Source: Massilia sp. PAMC28688
GTDB lineage: Bacteria; Pseudomonadota; Gammaproteobacteria; Burkholderiales; Burkholderiaceae_D
Length of the DNA: 64,000 nt
Assembly (NCBI RefSeq): GCF_019443445.1
Contig: NZ_CP080378.1
Coordinates: forward strand, 5,391,978 to 5,455,977
Direction: 5' to 3'
Under the pieces are notes generated by a model. That model was not told the origin of the DNA. It ran no database searches and saw only the letters and a program-made list of their open reading frames with translations. Positions 9,387-18,684 of the stretch are shown here, piece after piece. The translations under genes and the position numbers were made by a program. How positions within the stretch are numbered: the stretch's first letter is position 1; every line of letters starts with the position of its first letter.

Positions 9387-9568
9387 TCAGGTGGCCGGTA
9401 CTCGTGTGCTCATGCATGCGCGATAGGGAAAGCTTTTCTAAACGGAATTATGCACGGAAAGTGACGGCGAGGCCATGCCGGGTTCCGTGGCGCGGGGCAA
9501 AGTGTGGGGCAGCAAGCGCAAAGGGCTGCGACTTGTTATGATCGCAGCACTTTTTAAAGGGGAACCCC

Positions 9569-10075
9569 ATGACATTTTCCATGTATGAAGCATCGGTACC
9601 GGTATTCAAGCAAATCCTGACGAGCCTGTCGTCCATCCTGGAAAAAGCCGAAGCGCACGCGGCAGAGAAAAAAATCGACCCGCCCGCCCTGCTGCAGGCG
9701 CGGCTGTATCCAGACATGTTTCCGCTGCTGCGCCAGGTGCAGGTGGCGTGCGACTTTGCCAAGGGCGCCGCGGCCCGGCTGGCCGGCGTGGACGTGCCCC
9801 GCTATGACGACACCGAGCAGACCTTCGCCGAATTACGCGCCCGCATCGCCACCACCCTGGCATTCATCGACACGCTGCCGCAAGATGGCTTGGAAGCAAG
9901 CGCCCAGCGCGACATCACCACTGGCAGTGGCGAGAAAGCCAAGCATTTCAAGGGCCAGGTTTACCTGATGCACTACGCGCTGCCGCACTTCTACTTCCAT
10001 GCCACAACGGCGTATGCCATCCTGCGCCATAACGGCGTGGAAGTCGGCAAAAAAGACTTCATCGGCAGCTTCTAA
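9569..10075 (+). CDS. DUF1993 domain-containing protein
   Basis: A 168-aa soluble all-helical protein matching the DUF1993 type: MYEASVPVFKQILTSLSSIL at the start, LYPDMFPLLRQVQVACDFAK in the middle, and a HFYFHATTAYAILRHNGV segment near the C-terminus. The family resembles DinB-like four-helix proteins and has no established function. It is preceded by AAAGGGGA 10 bp before the ATG. It stands alone between divergently and convergently oriented genes. Confidence 0.85.
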   Translation: MTFSMYEASVPVFKQILTSLSSILEKAEAHAAEKKIDPPALLQARLYPDMFPLLRQVQVACDFAKGAAARLAGVDVPRYDDTEQTFAELRARIATTLAFIDTLPQDGLEASAQRDITTGSGEKAKHFKGQVYLMHYALPHFYFHATTAYAILRHNGVEVGKKDFIGSF

Positions 10076-10158
10076 GCCGGCTGGCTATATATTAGAGACC
10101 ACGCGCCCCCGAGGCGCGTTTTTCACGCCCCCGCCGCCTGCCCGGACGCTCTGCCCAC

Positions 10159-10484
10159 CCGGGGTCAGACCACCTAAACCGGCCAAAATCAATTTCCTCC
10201 TCAAAAACAGCCGCCATTTCGTGCCCTAGATCACTTTCCCTAAACCAGGGTCAGACCACTTAAACGGCGTTTTTGCAACGCTTTTGAAACAGTCTTACCG
10301 CTGAAAAATGGCCCCCTGCGGGGGTGCCTGCCCGCGCAGTTTGCCCAAGCTCATGGTAGATGCAGGTAATTGCAAAATCAGGGAACCCAAAAGAGGGTAT
10401 TTGCCCCCTGGTGGTCTGACCCTGGTGTTAGGAAACAGGGAACTCAATTGGGGCGGTTTGGAGGGCGGTGGTCTGACCCTGGTG
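10159..10484. repeat. REP-like GGGTCAGACC repeats, two direct and two inverted copies
   Basis: The 439-bp spacer 10076-10514 has no convincing gene but holds four copies of one short motif. GGGTCAGACCAC(C/T)TAAAC occurs at 10159-10179 and 10245-10265. The reverse complement GGTGGTCTGACCCTGGTG occurs at 10410-10427 and 10467-10484. The two pairs face each other, as in bacterial interspersed REP/BIME elements. Other genomic copies cannot be checked from this window. Confidence 0.6.
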
Positions 10485-10514
10485 AAGGGAAATTGTTGGT
10501 GGGACGGACTGTGC

Positions 10515-10715
10515 TTATGTGTTGCGGCGGGGGTAGCCCTGGCTGAGGATGCGCACCCAGACCACTTCCTTTTCCGCCGCCGTCATCGATACCCAGTGGG
10601 CAACTTCCACAACGGTGCGGCCGCAGCCGCGGCAGACGTCGTCAAAGGTGGTCGAACACACCGCCACGCACGGCGTGTCCGGCCGCTCGGGCAGGGGCTC
10701 AGGCTGGACCGACAT
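10515..10715 (-). CDS. DUF1289 domain small cysteine protein
   Basis: A 66-aa protein matching the DUF1289 family. It contains PCVAVCSTTFDDVCRGCGRT, then VEVAHWVSMTAAEKEVVWVRI. The four cysteines (C-x4-C...C-x2-C) could bind a metal or Fe-S cluster; the function is unknown. The ATG at 10715 lies 17 bp inside the end of the DUF1415 gene, so the pair is probably translated from one mRNA. Confidence 0.8.
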   Translation of the reverse strand: MSVQPEPLPERPDTPCVAVCSTTFDDVCRGCGRTVVEVAHWVSMTAAEKEVVWVRILSQGYPRRNT

Positions 10716-11265
10716 CGAGCTTGTCCCAGCCATCATGGCCCAGTTTTTCCATGGTCTCGATGTTCTTGTCGAATATCTCGGATGCTTCGGGGAAGGCTTC
10801 CACCGCCCGCTCGATGCTCTCTTCCCGCAGCAAATGCAAGATGGGATACGGCGCCCGGTTGGTGAAGTTGCTGATGTCGTTCTGGTCCGTATCGGCAAAC
10901 TGGTAGTCCGGATGGAAGCTCGCGACCTGCAATTCGCCATCAAGCTGCATGTCTTCCACCGCCGCATCGGCCACATCGAGAAACTCGTTGTAGTCGAGGA
11001 AGTCGTTGAGCACAAAAGGATGGATCAGGAGCGTGGTGTCGATTTGCTCAGGATCGGTGTCGGACAGCAGTTGCAGTTCGTTCATCAGCGTTTCGAGCAG
11101 CACTTCAGGCGTGGTCGCAGGCGACACCACATACCGGATTTGCTCTTTGACGTGCACTGCCTTGGCAAAGGGACACAGATTCAGGCCGATGACTGCTTTT
11201 TCCAGCCATTTTTGCGTGGCGGCGATGACTTGCTCATCGTCGGCATGCGGGTTGCGGGTGCTCAT
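10699..11265 (-). CDS. DUF1415 domain-containing protein
   Basis: A 188-aa cytoplasmic protein of the DUF1415 type. Diagnostic parts are the N-terminal TQKWLEKAVIGLNLCPFAKA, with a conserved cysteine, and a C-terminal NFTNRAPYPILHLLREESIE. The function is unknown. Family members are common in beta- and gammaproteobacteria and often sit beside small Cys proteins, as here with DUF1289. Confidence 0.88.
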   Translation of the reverse strand: MSTRNPHADDEQVIAATQKWLEKAVIGLNLCPFAKAVHVKEQIRYVVSPATTPEVLLETLMNELQLLSDTDPEQIDTTLLIHPFVLNDFLDYNEFLDVADAAVEDMQLDGELQVASFHPDYQFADTDQNDISNFTNRAPYPILHLLREESIERAVEAFPEASEIFDKNIETMEKLGHDGWDKLDVGPA

Positions 11266-11696
11266 TGTGATACTTTCATGAAGTCTTGGCGCCGGGCGCA
11301 GTCCCTAAATTGTAACGACTCTTTGCCTGAGCTCATAGTTCTGCACAGGGAGATGCGCTACTTTGGTCCCATGCTGGCTGAATTGGTATTACTTTAAAGC
11401 ATTTCCGCCGCATCGGCGGGATGCGCTCCGTTACTGCCGGGTTAGCGCGCATCTCCCCGTGGAGTTGTCGACATACTCCCCTGGGGTATGCATTAATGCC
11501 CATACAATTTTTATACGTATCCTTGCCATTTTGTTCGCATACCCCCCGGAATTGGTCTGGGCTGGTCTTGCAGCAGCGTGCCGGAATGTTGTCAAACTAA
11601 TTGCCGCGCACGCCGTTAATTGGCTTGACGTGTAAGCCTAAGCCTACGTACACTCCGAACTTCTCTGTCGCCAGTCCAAAGTTCCAGGACGCAACT
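11266..11696. other. Intergenic region with promoter of the lytic transglycosylase gene
   Basis: A 431-bp spacer between divergent genes. I see no convincing gene in it; the frame at 11363-11635 has atypical composition. A sigma70-like promoter, TTGACG at 11625-11630, an 18-bp spacer and TACACT at 11649-11654, would start transcription near 11661, about 36 bp before the transglycosylase ATG. A short palindrome, CCCCTGGGG, lies near 11480. Confidence 0.45.
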
Positions 11697-13085
11697 ATGG
11701 AAAGTGCTATGACCGAAATTACTCGCAACAAAACAGCGCTCGCAGTATTCGCTCTCATGCTCGCTCCGGCCCTTAGCCACGCCGAGATCCTTCCAGAAGC
11801 CGCACCAGAAGGCGCAGCTTACGCCCCTGCCACTTCCGTAACCGCCGCTGCCAAGCCGGCATTGCCGACACCGTTCGTCAAGGTGGATGAATTCAAGGAA
11901 ACCGATGTCTGGGGCCGCATCCGCACGGGTTATGCCATTCCCGATATCAATAACGCACTCGTACTCAAGCATACCGACGCCTACAGCGCCCGGCCCGAGT
12001 ACCTGACCCGCATTTCCAACCGCGCCAGCCGCTACATGTTCCATGTCGTGCAGGAATTGGAAAAGCGCAATATGCCTACCGAGCTGGCCCTCTTGCCCAT
12101 TATCGAGTCCGCATTCAACCCGCAAGCCTATTCCAGCGCCGATGCCGCCGGCATGTGGCAGTTTGTGCCGGGTACAGGGCGCGATTACAACTTGAAGCAA
12201 AACATGTTCAAGGACGAGCGCCGCGGTGTGCTGGCCTCGACCGATGCCGCTCTGTCCTATCTGCAAAAGCTGTACACCATGTTTGGCGACTGGCCGCTGG
12301 CCCTGGCCGCCTATAACTGGGGTGAAGGCAATGTGCAAAAGGCAATCAAGCGCAACCAGGACATGGGCAAGCCGACCGATTTCGAGTCGCTGGCCGACCT
12401 GATGCCTGCCGAAACGCGCAATTACGTGCCCAAGCTGCAGGCGGTCAAGAACATCATCGCCAACCCGGCCCAGTACAATGTGTCGCTGCCGGTCATCGAT
12501 AATGCGCCCTACTTCACGGCCATTCCCAAGCGTAATGATATTGACCTGGTCCTGGCAGCCCAGCTGGCCGAGTTGCCGCTGGACGAATTCAAGGCGCTCA
12601 ATCCCCAGTTTAACCGTCCGGTCATTACCGGCAGCGAGAACACGAAGATTTTGCTGCCGCAAAAGAATGCCGAGAAATTCCAGCTGAACCTGGCGCAATG
12701 GGGCCGTAACCTGTCGACCTGGACCACCCACAAGATCACCGGGGCCCGCGAAACGATTGCCTCCCTGGCCAAGCGCTTCGATACCACGCCCGACGTGATC
12801 CGCCAGGCCAACAACATTCCGGCCAAGTCCGGGGTGCGCGCCGGCTCCACCATCCTGGTACCGAAGACGGCAGCAACCATGCACACCGACATTGCCGACC
12901 ATGTTGTCGATACGGCCGTGCTGGCCCTGAAGGCGGAAAGCACGGGCCGGAACAGCCGCCGTGGCGCCAAGATGAGCAACGCCCAGCGCCTGAAGTCCAA
13001 GGTTGCGGAAATTCGCAGCCGGGTCACCAAGCGCCAGGTGAAGACCGCCGCCGCCTCACCGCGCAAGAAGCCGCGCAACGGTTAA
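11697..13085 (+). CDS. mltD: Membrane-bound lytic murein transglycosylase (MltD type)
   Basis: A 462-aa exported enzyme that cleaves the glycan strand of peptidoglycan to form anhydro-muropeptides. A signal peptide (ALAVFALMLAPALSHA) is followed by a GH23/SLT domain with the catalytic glutamate in LLPIIESAFNPQAYSSADAA and the AGMWQFVPGTGRDY segment. One clear LysM peptidoglycan-binding repeat ends with STILVPKT. The tail is basic. The ATG at 11697 has AGGA 7 bp upstream; 11709 is an alternative start. E. coli MltD is a lipoprotein, but no lipobox cysteine is seen here. Confidence 0.88.
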   Translation: MESAMTEITRNKTALAVFALMLAPALSHAEILPEAAPEGAAYAPATSVTAAAKPALPTPFVKVDEFKETDVWGRIRTGYAIPDINNALVLKHTDAYSARPEYLTRISNRASRYMFHVVQELEKRNMPTELALLPIIESAFNPQAYSSADAAGMWQFVPGTGRDYNLKQNMFKDERRGVLASTDAALSYLQKLYTMFGDWPLALAAYNWGEGNVQKAIKRNQDMGKPTDFESLADLMPAETRNYVPKLQAVKNIIANPAQYNVSLPVIDNAPYFTAIPKRNDIDLVLAAQLAELPLDEFKALNPQFNRPVITGSENTKILLPQKNAEKFQLNLAQWGRNLSTWTTHKITGARETIASLAKRFDTTPDVIRQANNIPAKSGVRAGSTILVPKTAATMHTDIADHVVDTAVLALKAESTGRNSRRGAKMSNAQRLKSKVAEIRSRVTKRQVKTAAASPRKKPRNG

Positions 13086-13097
13086 ACACTGCCCCGC

Positions 13098-13122
13098 AAG
13101 CCGGCACATGCCGGCTTTTTTT
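13098..13122 (+). terminator. Rho-independent terminator after mltD
   Basis: AAGCCGGC-ACAT-GCCGGCTT followed by a run of T, 13 bp after the mltD stop. Confidence 0.85.
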
Positions 13123-13164
13123 ACCGCCAGGCGCCCGCCCGCCGCGCGCACGATTCGGAATTAT

Positions 13165-13471
13165 CTATACAAGTACAGTGAAAGTACTGTATAGTCTCAT
13201 TTGTGCGCTGCAATACGTTTCTCGCAAGGCGAGCCTCCGGCAGTACATTTGATTGAGCAGTACCTTTAGCAGCTTCGCAAGCCTGGGCTTATCCATCCGA
13301 TAGCCTTCTAAAGCCCTCCCGCCTTTGGTGTCGCACCTGACACCGTCCCGGCGCAAAGCTTTTGTGCCGAAATTTCTTTCTACCTGAGTCATTTCGTTGT
13401 TTGGTTGGCGTTGCTATTTTGCGCTCTGAGTTTTGTGCTCGGGCGCTGATCTATACCGAAAGAAAAAATAC
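13165..13471 (+). promoter_or_regulatory. Promoter and long 5' leader of the DEAD-box helicase gene
   Basis: TATAGT at 13190-13195 with TATACA 17 bp upstream forms a plausible promoter embedded in a dyad (CTATACAAGTAC...GTACTGTATAG, 13165-13194). Transcription from it would leave a leader of about 270 nt before the helicase ATG. The leader can form GGTGTC-GCACCT-GACACC and a stem at 13349-13369. Long structured leaders are known for cold-induced RNA helicase genes such as E. coli deaD; cold control here is inferred. Confidence 0.4.
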
Positions 13472-14872
13472 ATGAGTTTTGAAGCACTAGGCCTCCACGC
13501 GTCCATCGTCAAAGCAGTGACCGACGCAGGTTATACCAAGCCAACCCCGGTGCAGGAGCAAGCTGTTCCTGCCGCGATCGAAGGACGCGACCTGCTCGTG
13601 TCGTCGCAGACCGGTTCGGGCAAGACCGCCGCTTTCATGCTGCCGGCCCTGCACAAATTCGCCGTCGCCGAACAGTCGCCTGCGGCCAAGACCGCTGCCC
13701 AGGAAGCGCAATCGGCGCGCGCCCGCGGCGAGCGCCCACGTTTCAAGCCAGCCCAACCTAAAATGCTGGTCCTGACCCCCACCCGCGAACTGGCTTTGCA
13801 GGTGACCACCGCTACCGAAAAATACGGCACCCAGATCCGCCGTATCAAGGCTGTCTCGATCCTGGGCGGCATGCCTTATCCCAAGCAGATGCAACTGCTG
13901 TCGCGCAATCCTGAAATCCTCGTCGCCACCCCTGGCCGCCTGATCGATCACATGGAGTCGGGCAAGATCGATTTCTCCGAGCTGGAGATTTTGGTACTCG
14001 ACGAAGCCGACCGCATGCTGGACATGGGCTTCATCGATGACATCGAAAAGATCATTGCCGCCACCCCGGCCAACCGCCAGACCATGCTGTTCTCGGCCAC
14101 GCTGGACGGCATGGTGGGTAACATGGCGCGCCGCATCACGACCAATCCGATGACGATCCAGATCACCGGTTCGGCCAGCAAGCACGAGAACATCTCGCAG
14201 CGCGTGCACTTCGTCGACGACCTGTCGCACAAGAACCGCCTGCTCGACCATCTGCTCCGCGACGAAACGCTGGACCAGGCCGTGGTGTTCACCGCCACCA
14301 AGCGTGACGCCGACACCATCGCCGACCGCCTGAACATTGCCGGTTTCTCGGCCGCCGCGCTGCATGGAGACATGCACCAGGGCGCCCGCAACCGCACGCT
14401 CGACGGCCTGCGCCGCGGCCAGGTCAAGGTACTGGTGGCAACCGACGTGGCAGCACGCGGCATCGACGTACCGAACATCACCCACGTGTTCAACTACGAC
14501 CTGCCGAAGTTCCCCGAGGACTATGTGCACCGCATCGGCCGCACCGGCCGTGCCGGCCGCAATGGTCTGGCCATTTCGCTGGTCAACCATGCAGAAGGCA
14601 TGAACGTCAAACGCATCGAGCGCTTCACCAAGCAGCTCATTCCGGTCACCGCCATCGAAGGCTTCGAGCCAAAGAAGACGGCGTCGGCACCGCGTTCGGC
14701 AGCCCGTCCTGGCAGCTGGAAGCCGGGCGACAACCGCTCGGCAGCCAAGCCAGGCCAGCGCACCTTCAGCAAGCCAGGCGCACCGCGCAAGGAAGGCAGC
14801 ACCGGCGGCGGCTACAAGGGTTCCAACCCGCGTTCGGCTGACGGCGCGCGCCGCTCGTACGGCGACCGCTAA
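13472..14872 (+). CDS. rhlE: DEAD-box ATP-dependent RNA helicase (RhlE type)
   Basis: A 466-aa RNA helicase. The Q motif is PTPVQEQAVPAAIEGRD, Walker A is SSQTGSGKTAAF, motif Ia is LTPTRELALQ, motif II is LDEADRMLDMGF, motif III is SATLDG, and the C-terminal motifs are ATDVAARGIDVP and HRIGRTGRAGRNG. The tail of about 80 aa is basic and Gly/Ser/Pro-rich, as in RhlE paralogues that act on ribosome assembly or mRNA decay at low temperature. The ATG at 13472 starts the Q-motif region; the frame extends 13 codons upstream without support. Confidence 0.93.
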   Translation: MSFEALGLHASIVKAVTDAGYTKPTPVQEQAVPAAIEGRDLLVSSQTGSGKTAAFMLPALHKFAVAEQSPAAKTAAQEAQSARARGERPRFKPAQPKMLVLTPTRELALQVTTATEKYGTQIRRIKAVSILGGMPYPKQMQLLSRNPEILVATPGRLIDHMESGKIDFSELEILVLDEADRMLDMGFIDDIEKIIAATPANRQTMLFSATLDGMVGNMARRITTNPMTIQITGSASKHENISQRVHFVDDLSHKNRLLDHLLRDETLDQAVVFTATKRDADTIADRLNIAGFSAAALHGDMHQGARNRTLDGLRRGQVKVLVATDVAARGIDVPNITHVFNYDLPKFPEDYVHRIGRTGRAGRNGLAISLVNHAEGMNVKRIERFTKQLIPVTAIEGFEPKKTASAPRSAARPGSWKPGDNRSAAKPGQRTFSKPGAPRKEGSTGGGYKGSNPRSADGARRSYGDR

Positions 14873-14905
14873 TCGCCAGCGCCGCGCGCGCTGATGATGC
14901 AATAG

Positions 14906-14943
14906 AAACGGCTGTTTCGGTTTTCCGAAGCAGCCGTTTTTTT
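14906..14943 (+). terminator. Strong rho-independent terminator after rhlE
   Basis: CGGCTGTTTCGG-TTTT-CCGAAGCAGCCG followed by seven T, about 35 bp after the helicase stop. Confidence 0.92.
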
Positions 14944-15228
14944 GCGTGGGTCGCATGGATCGCCAAGACGCCTGTGACGGGTAGTCATCCTGAGGACTTC
15001 GCCGCGTCGGTCGATCCAAATGAAAACGCTTCTGTTTGCTCAGATTTTTCTTTCAGTCAGCTGTTACGGAAGGAAGCCGCTCTCCAATAGCGGCAGCCGC
15101 TGATGGGGCGGAGCCATTTCACATTGCACGAACGCCCCACTGTTCAAATTGATCCAATTCATTTCCAATCCACGCCGGCGAGATGTCGGCATGTTGCTTT
15201 TTTAGCATACCGGCGCCTATACTGCCGT
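14944..15228. other. Gene-free spacer
   Basis: About 285 bp with no supported gene. The segment GTCATCCTGAGGACTTCG near 14985 has the look of a dispersed repeat fragment, but only one copy is present here. No convincing promoter was identified for the downstream hydrolase. Confidence 0.3.
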
Positions 15229-16746
15229 ATGAAAACACCACTCATCTTTGTAATCCTGTTCAATGTTGCCTCGTTCGCCGCCGTGGCAACGCCTGTCAAT
15301 CCCCTGATCCCGGAACCAGGCCCCCACGCCGTTGGCCTGCGCATCGTCCAACAATATGACTACAGCCGCGTGCTGGAAGCGCAAAGCGATGTCTTCGGCA
15401 AGACGACACGCGCAGAGAGCGCCCGTCCGATCCAGACCCTCGTCTGGTATCCGGCAGCGCGCAACACGGCGGCGCCCATGCTGATCGCCGACTATCAGCA
15501 GGCTAGTCTGTTTGAGACCAACTTCAGCTTCTCCGCAACGGAAGTGGCCAAACAACGCGCCAGCTGGTTGGCCAGCCCGCGCAAGGCTCTGTTCAGTGCC
15601 TCAACGCTGGCGGTGCGTGACGCCACGCCGTCCGTCGGAAAGTTTCCGGTGGTGATTTACGCCCCTAGCTTTGCCAGCTCTGCGCATGAAAATCTGGACT
15701 TGGCCGAATACCTCGCCAGCCATGGCTACGTGGTTATCGCCAGTCGCAGCCTGGGCGCCCGCTCGGTCATGATGACCGACGACGTTGAGGGCGTGGAGGC
15801 GCAGGCGGCCGATATCGCGTTCCTCTCGAACTATGCCCACACCCTGCCGCAGGCTGATATCAGCAAGGTGGCGGCCGCGGGATTTAGTTGGGGCGGTATG
15901 GCCAACGTGTTCGCGGCTGCAAAATCGAGCCGCATCAAGGCGCTGGTCAGCTTGGATGGCTCAATCCGATTCCATCCAAAAATCTGGGGCGCGGCCAGCT
16001 ATGTACGGGCAACGCGCACCAGCGTGCCGATGCTATTCATCGGTGCGCGCGCACCGACAGCGGAGGAGATGGAAACATCGGACAAGCTGGGCCCCAGCTA
16101 CCTCAATACAATGAAATTCTCGGACGTTTACGTCACCACCATGCACCCCATGCGGCACACGAATTTCAATTCGCTGGGCATGCGTTTCGCGCAGGACGCC
16201 AGCTTCGGCGACTACCAGCGAGCCGACGTGGTACAGGCCTATCGCAGCAGCGTGCTCTATACACACCGCTTCCTGGACGCTTACCTGAAGGGCGACACGG
16301 CATCGCTGGCATTTCTCCAGCAGTCGCCCGTCAAGAACGGCATTGGCCCGCAAGTGATGTCGATGCGTTACTCGCCAGCCGCCCAGGAAGCGCCGAGCGA
16401 GCCGGCCTTCTTGCGCGCCTTTGCCAAGGCAGGCTTCAAGGACGCGCAATCGATTTATACGCACATGACGGCCAGCGCGCCGGACTTCAAGCTGCACCCC
16501 ATCAGCCTCAACCTCCTGGGCTACCAGCTGCTGCGCGCGGACAACGCGCGCGGCGCCGTTGACCTGTTCAAACTGGCCACGTACATCGAGCCGACATATG
16601 GTGATGCGTTTGACAGCGAGGGCGAGGCCTACGAGGCAATGGGCGAGAAGACACTGGCGATTGCCGCCTACGAGAAAGCAGTCGCCGTGGACAAGGACCA
16701 GGCCAACGCCGCCAATCGTATCAAAGCCCTCCGCGCGGCGCGCTAA
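15229..16746 (+). CDS. Secreted alpha/beta hydrolase with TPR-like C-terminus
   Basis: A 505-aa protein. A signal peptide (residues 1-21, LIFVILFNVASFAAVATP) is followed by a dienelactone hydrolase/PAF acetylhydrolase-like fold. The beta strand FPVVIYAPSFASSAHENLDL and the nucleophile elbow AAGFSWGGMANVF place the catalytic serine near residue 227. A candidate late histidine lies in MHPMRHTNF. The C-terminal 70 residues (GDAFDSEGEAYEAMGEKTLA) look like TPR repeats. The substrate is unknown. The open frame extends 42 codons upstream, but the ATG at 15229 gives the clean signal peptide. Confidence 0.8.
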   Translation: MKTPLIFVILFNVASFAAVATPVNPLIPEPGPHAVGLRIVQQYDYSRVLEAQSDVFGKTTRAESARPIQTLVWYPAARNTAAPMLIADYQQASLFETNFSFSATEVAKQRASWLASPRKALFSASTLAVRDATPSVGKFPVVIYAPSFASSAHENLDLAEYLASHGYVVIASRSLGARSVMMTDDVEGVEAQAADIAFLSNYAHTLPQADISKVAAAGFSWGGMANVFAAAKSSRIKALVSLDGSIRFHPKIWGAASYVRATRTSVPMLFIGARAPTAEEMETSDKLGPSYLNTMKFSDVYVTTMHPMRHTNFNSLGMRFAQDASFGDYQRADVVQAYRSSVLYTHRFLDAYLKGDTASLAFLQQSPVKNGIGPQVMSMRYSPAAQEAPSEPAFLRAFAKAGFKDAQSIYTHMTASAPDFKLHPISLNLLGYQLLRADNARGAVDLFKLATYIEPTYGDAFDSEGEAYEAMGEKTLAIAAYEKAVAVDKDQANAANRIKALRAAR

Positions 16747-16797
16747 GGGTCACCCCACCACTACGACATCCCATTCGGCCACCACCTGAAAGTAGAC

Positions 16798-17439
16798 ATG
16801 CTTGACCCTGACAACGTAAAACGCTCATCCGAAGTCATCATTAGGCAAATGGGTGGCGAAGTCTTGGATCATTTACCGACCATAGGCACAGAAGAAATTT
16901 CGCTCCGCCCGTGCGCAGAGATTGCCGAACGCGCACTGATATTGCACGTGCTCGTAGCGCTATCGTTCGGTATGCCCCGCGAAATGGGCCGCGACTGGCT
17001 ATCGAAGCATGGCTTGACTGCGCAGCTATCTCGAGAAGAGCGCACGACGCTTGAGGGGAAGGGCCCGGTCGATGAGGCCGATCGAAACTACTTGCGTTGG
17101 AACATCGAATATCTATACACGTCGTTATGGGCTGGGTCCCTGGTTGCTTCTCTCGATCCGGTTCAAGACATTCCAGACACTCTCGCGTCGACCCTGCCTG
17201 ATCTGAAAACCTGCGAGTCACCGGACCGCTTTCTGACGCAATTTGCCTTAAGACCGCTGCCAGACCTGTACGCACAGCTGGACCTGTTTTACCGCGCCCA
17301 CTGGTATGCCAAAAACTGCAGCTTGACCGGCAGGGATGTTGGTGATTTTCACCCTGGCGTCGTAGAGACGCGCCGCAAGATGCTGGAGTGGCTGATGAAC
17401 AGCGAGTCTGACTGGGACAACGTAGAACTGAGTACCTGA
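16798..17439 (+). CDS. DUF4272-like protein
   Basis: A 213-aa soluble protein. An N-terminal helical part (SSEVIIRQMGGEVLDHLPTI, then CAEIAERALILHVLVAL) and a middle part NYLRWNIEYLYTSLWAGSLV fit the DUF4272 pattern. The late segment DLFYRAHWYAKNCSL is the conserved C-terminal helix. The function is unknown; some relatives occur near immunity-type genes, but nothing like that is seen here. The GC content is somewhat lower than its neighbours. It converges on senA. Confidence 0.6.
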   Translation: MLDPDNVKRSSEVIIRQMGGEVLDHLPTIGTEEISLRPCAEIAERALILHVLVALSFGMPREMGRDWLSKHGLTAQLSREERTTLEGKGPVDEADRNYLRWNIEYLYTSLWAGSLVASLDPVQDIPDTLASTLPDLKTCESPDRFLTQFALRPLPDLYAQLDLFYRAHWYAKNCSLTGRDVGDFHPGVVETRRKMLEWLMNSESDWDNVELST

Positions 17440-17472
17440 ACAAGGCGCAAGCCAGCAGGCGCGCGATGAGAG

Positions 17473-18678
17473 TCAGTAGGCACAGGTGCGAAAGCCGACA
17501 AACATGTCGTCGCGTTCGGGCAGGTAGAAATTGCGAAAACGCGCGCTGGCAAAGCGTGCCGGCGTGGCAAACGAAGCGCCGCGCAATACCTGGTGGCTCA
17601 TGAACCAGGGCGCCGAATACTCGCGGTAGGGCCCCGCCTCGAAGCCCGGATAGGGCTCGAACGGCGACGCAGTCCACTCCCACAGCTGGCCCCAGCGAAA
17701 CCCAGCCTGCCCCGACAGGGCCGCGTACTCCCATTCCGCCTCGGTCGGCAGGCGGCGCCCGATCCACGCGCAGTAAGCCTGCGCCTCGAACAGGTTCACG
17801 TGGCGCACCGGTTCGGCCGGTGCCAGCGTGGACAGCCTTCCCAGCCGCAGCGCGCGCCACTGCTGGCCATCGCGCTCCCAGTAGCGCGGCGACGAGCGCT
17901 CCTGCTGCATCAGCCACGCGCTGCCTGCCACGCTCCAGAACTGGCGGTTCTGGTAGCCGCCATCGGCCATGAATTCGGCGTACTGCGCATTGGTCACCAG
18001 GCCGGTGTCGACCTCAAACGGCGCCACATAGCACTGGTGGGCCTGGCGCTCGTTATCGAACGCGAAGCCGCCTTCCTGGGCGCCGAGCATGATGGTGCCG
18101 CCCGGGTAGCTGATGGCGGCGTTCGGCGTAGTAGAGGGCTCGTCGCGCGACAGTGCCGGCGGCACCGCCACGCCCAGCGTCTGCAGGGTGTAGAGCAGGG
18201 CCTCGCCGTGCATGTCTTCGTGCGCCAGCGCCAGCCGGTAGGGATACAGCGCTTCATCGGTGCCGGCCGCGCGCGAGAGCTTGTCGAGCACCCGGTCCAG
18301 CACTTCGTGGCAGTAGGTCTTGAGCGCGCCGCTGGCAGGCAGGTCGAGCGACCAGCGCATGCGGTGCGCTACCGTATTGGAATCGAACCAGTCGTCGCCG
18401 CGCGTGAGCATCGAGGTGCGCTCGGCCGCGGCCGGGTGGCTCGATGCCGCCTCGCGCAGGATGTACCACTCGGCGAACCAGGCAATGTGGCCCAGTTCCC
18501 ACAGCGGCGGATTGATGGTGGCGATGTAAGGCAGGCGCGCGCTGACGTCATAGCCTGCGTTGGCCAGGCAATCGAACAGGCTCAGCGTATAATTTCTGGC
18601 CCCCTGCAGCGCTTCCATCAGTTGCTGGGGCCTGGCATGGCGCAGCGAAGGCGAGGTCGGTGTAGTCTTCGGGTTCAT
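17473..18678 (-). CDS. senA: Selenoneine synthase SenA (EgtB-like non-heme iron oxygenase)
   Basis: A 401-aa enzyme. By homology to the Variovorax pathway, it joins hercynine to a selenosugar with O2 on the way to selenoneine. The N-terminal DinB-like domain carries the three-histidine iron site: H64 in WELGHIAWF, and H153/H157 in the HEDMHGE motif. The C-terminal half is an FGE/sulfatase-modifying fold (LPTEAEWEYAAL, LWEWTASPFEPYPGF, VLRGASFATPAR). It diverges from senB with only 34 bp between starts. It is clearly distinct from the second EgtB paralogue at 25471-26637. The senB-senC context is what separates SenA from EgtB. Confidence 0.88.
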   Translation of the reverse strand: MNPKTTPTSPSLRHARPQQLMEALQGARNYTLSLFDCLANAGYDVSARLPYIATINPPLWELGHIAWFAEWYILREAASSHPAAAERTSMLTRGDDWFDSNTVAHRMRWSLDLPASGALKTYCHEVLDRVLDKLSRAAGTDEALYPYRLALAHEDMHGEALLYTLQTLGVAVPPALSRDEPSTTPNAAISYPGGTIMLGAQEGGFAFDNERQAHQCYVAPFEVDTGLVTNAQYAEFMADGGYQNRQFWSVAGSAWLMQQERSSPRYWERDGQQWRALRLGRLSTLAPAEPVRHVNLFEAQAYCAWIGRRLPTEAEWEYAALSGQAGFRWGQLWEWTASPFEPYPGFEAGPYREYSAPWFMSHQVLRGASFATPARFASARFRNFYLPERDDMFVGFRTCAY

Positions 18679-18684
18679 GTATGG

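Noticed and set aside
10076..10484. Possible CRISPR array because of repeated motifs
   Set aside because: Copies are unevenly spaced and in both orientations, with no cas genes; REP-like elements fit better.
13165..13392. A 75-codon minus-strand frame in the rhlE leader
   Set aside because: No ribosome site, atypical composition, and it lies in the probable helicase leader.
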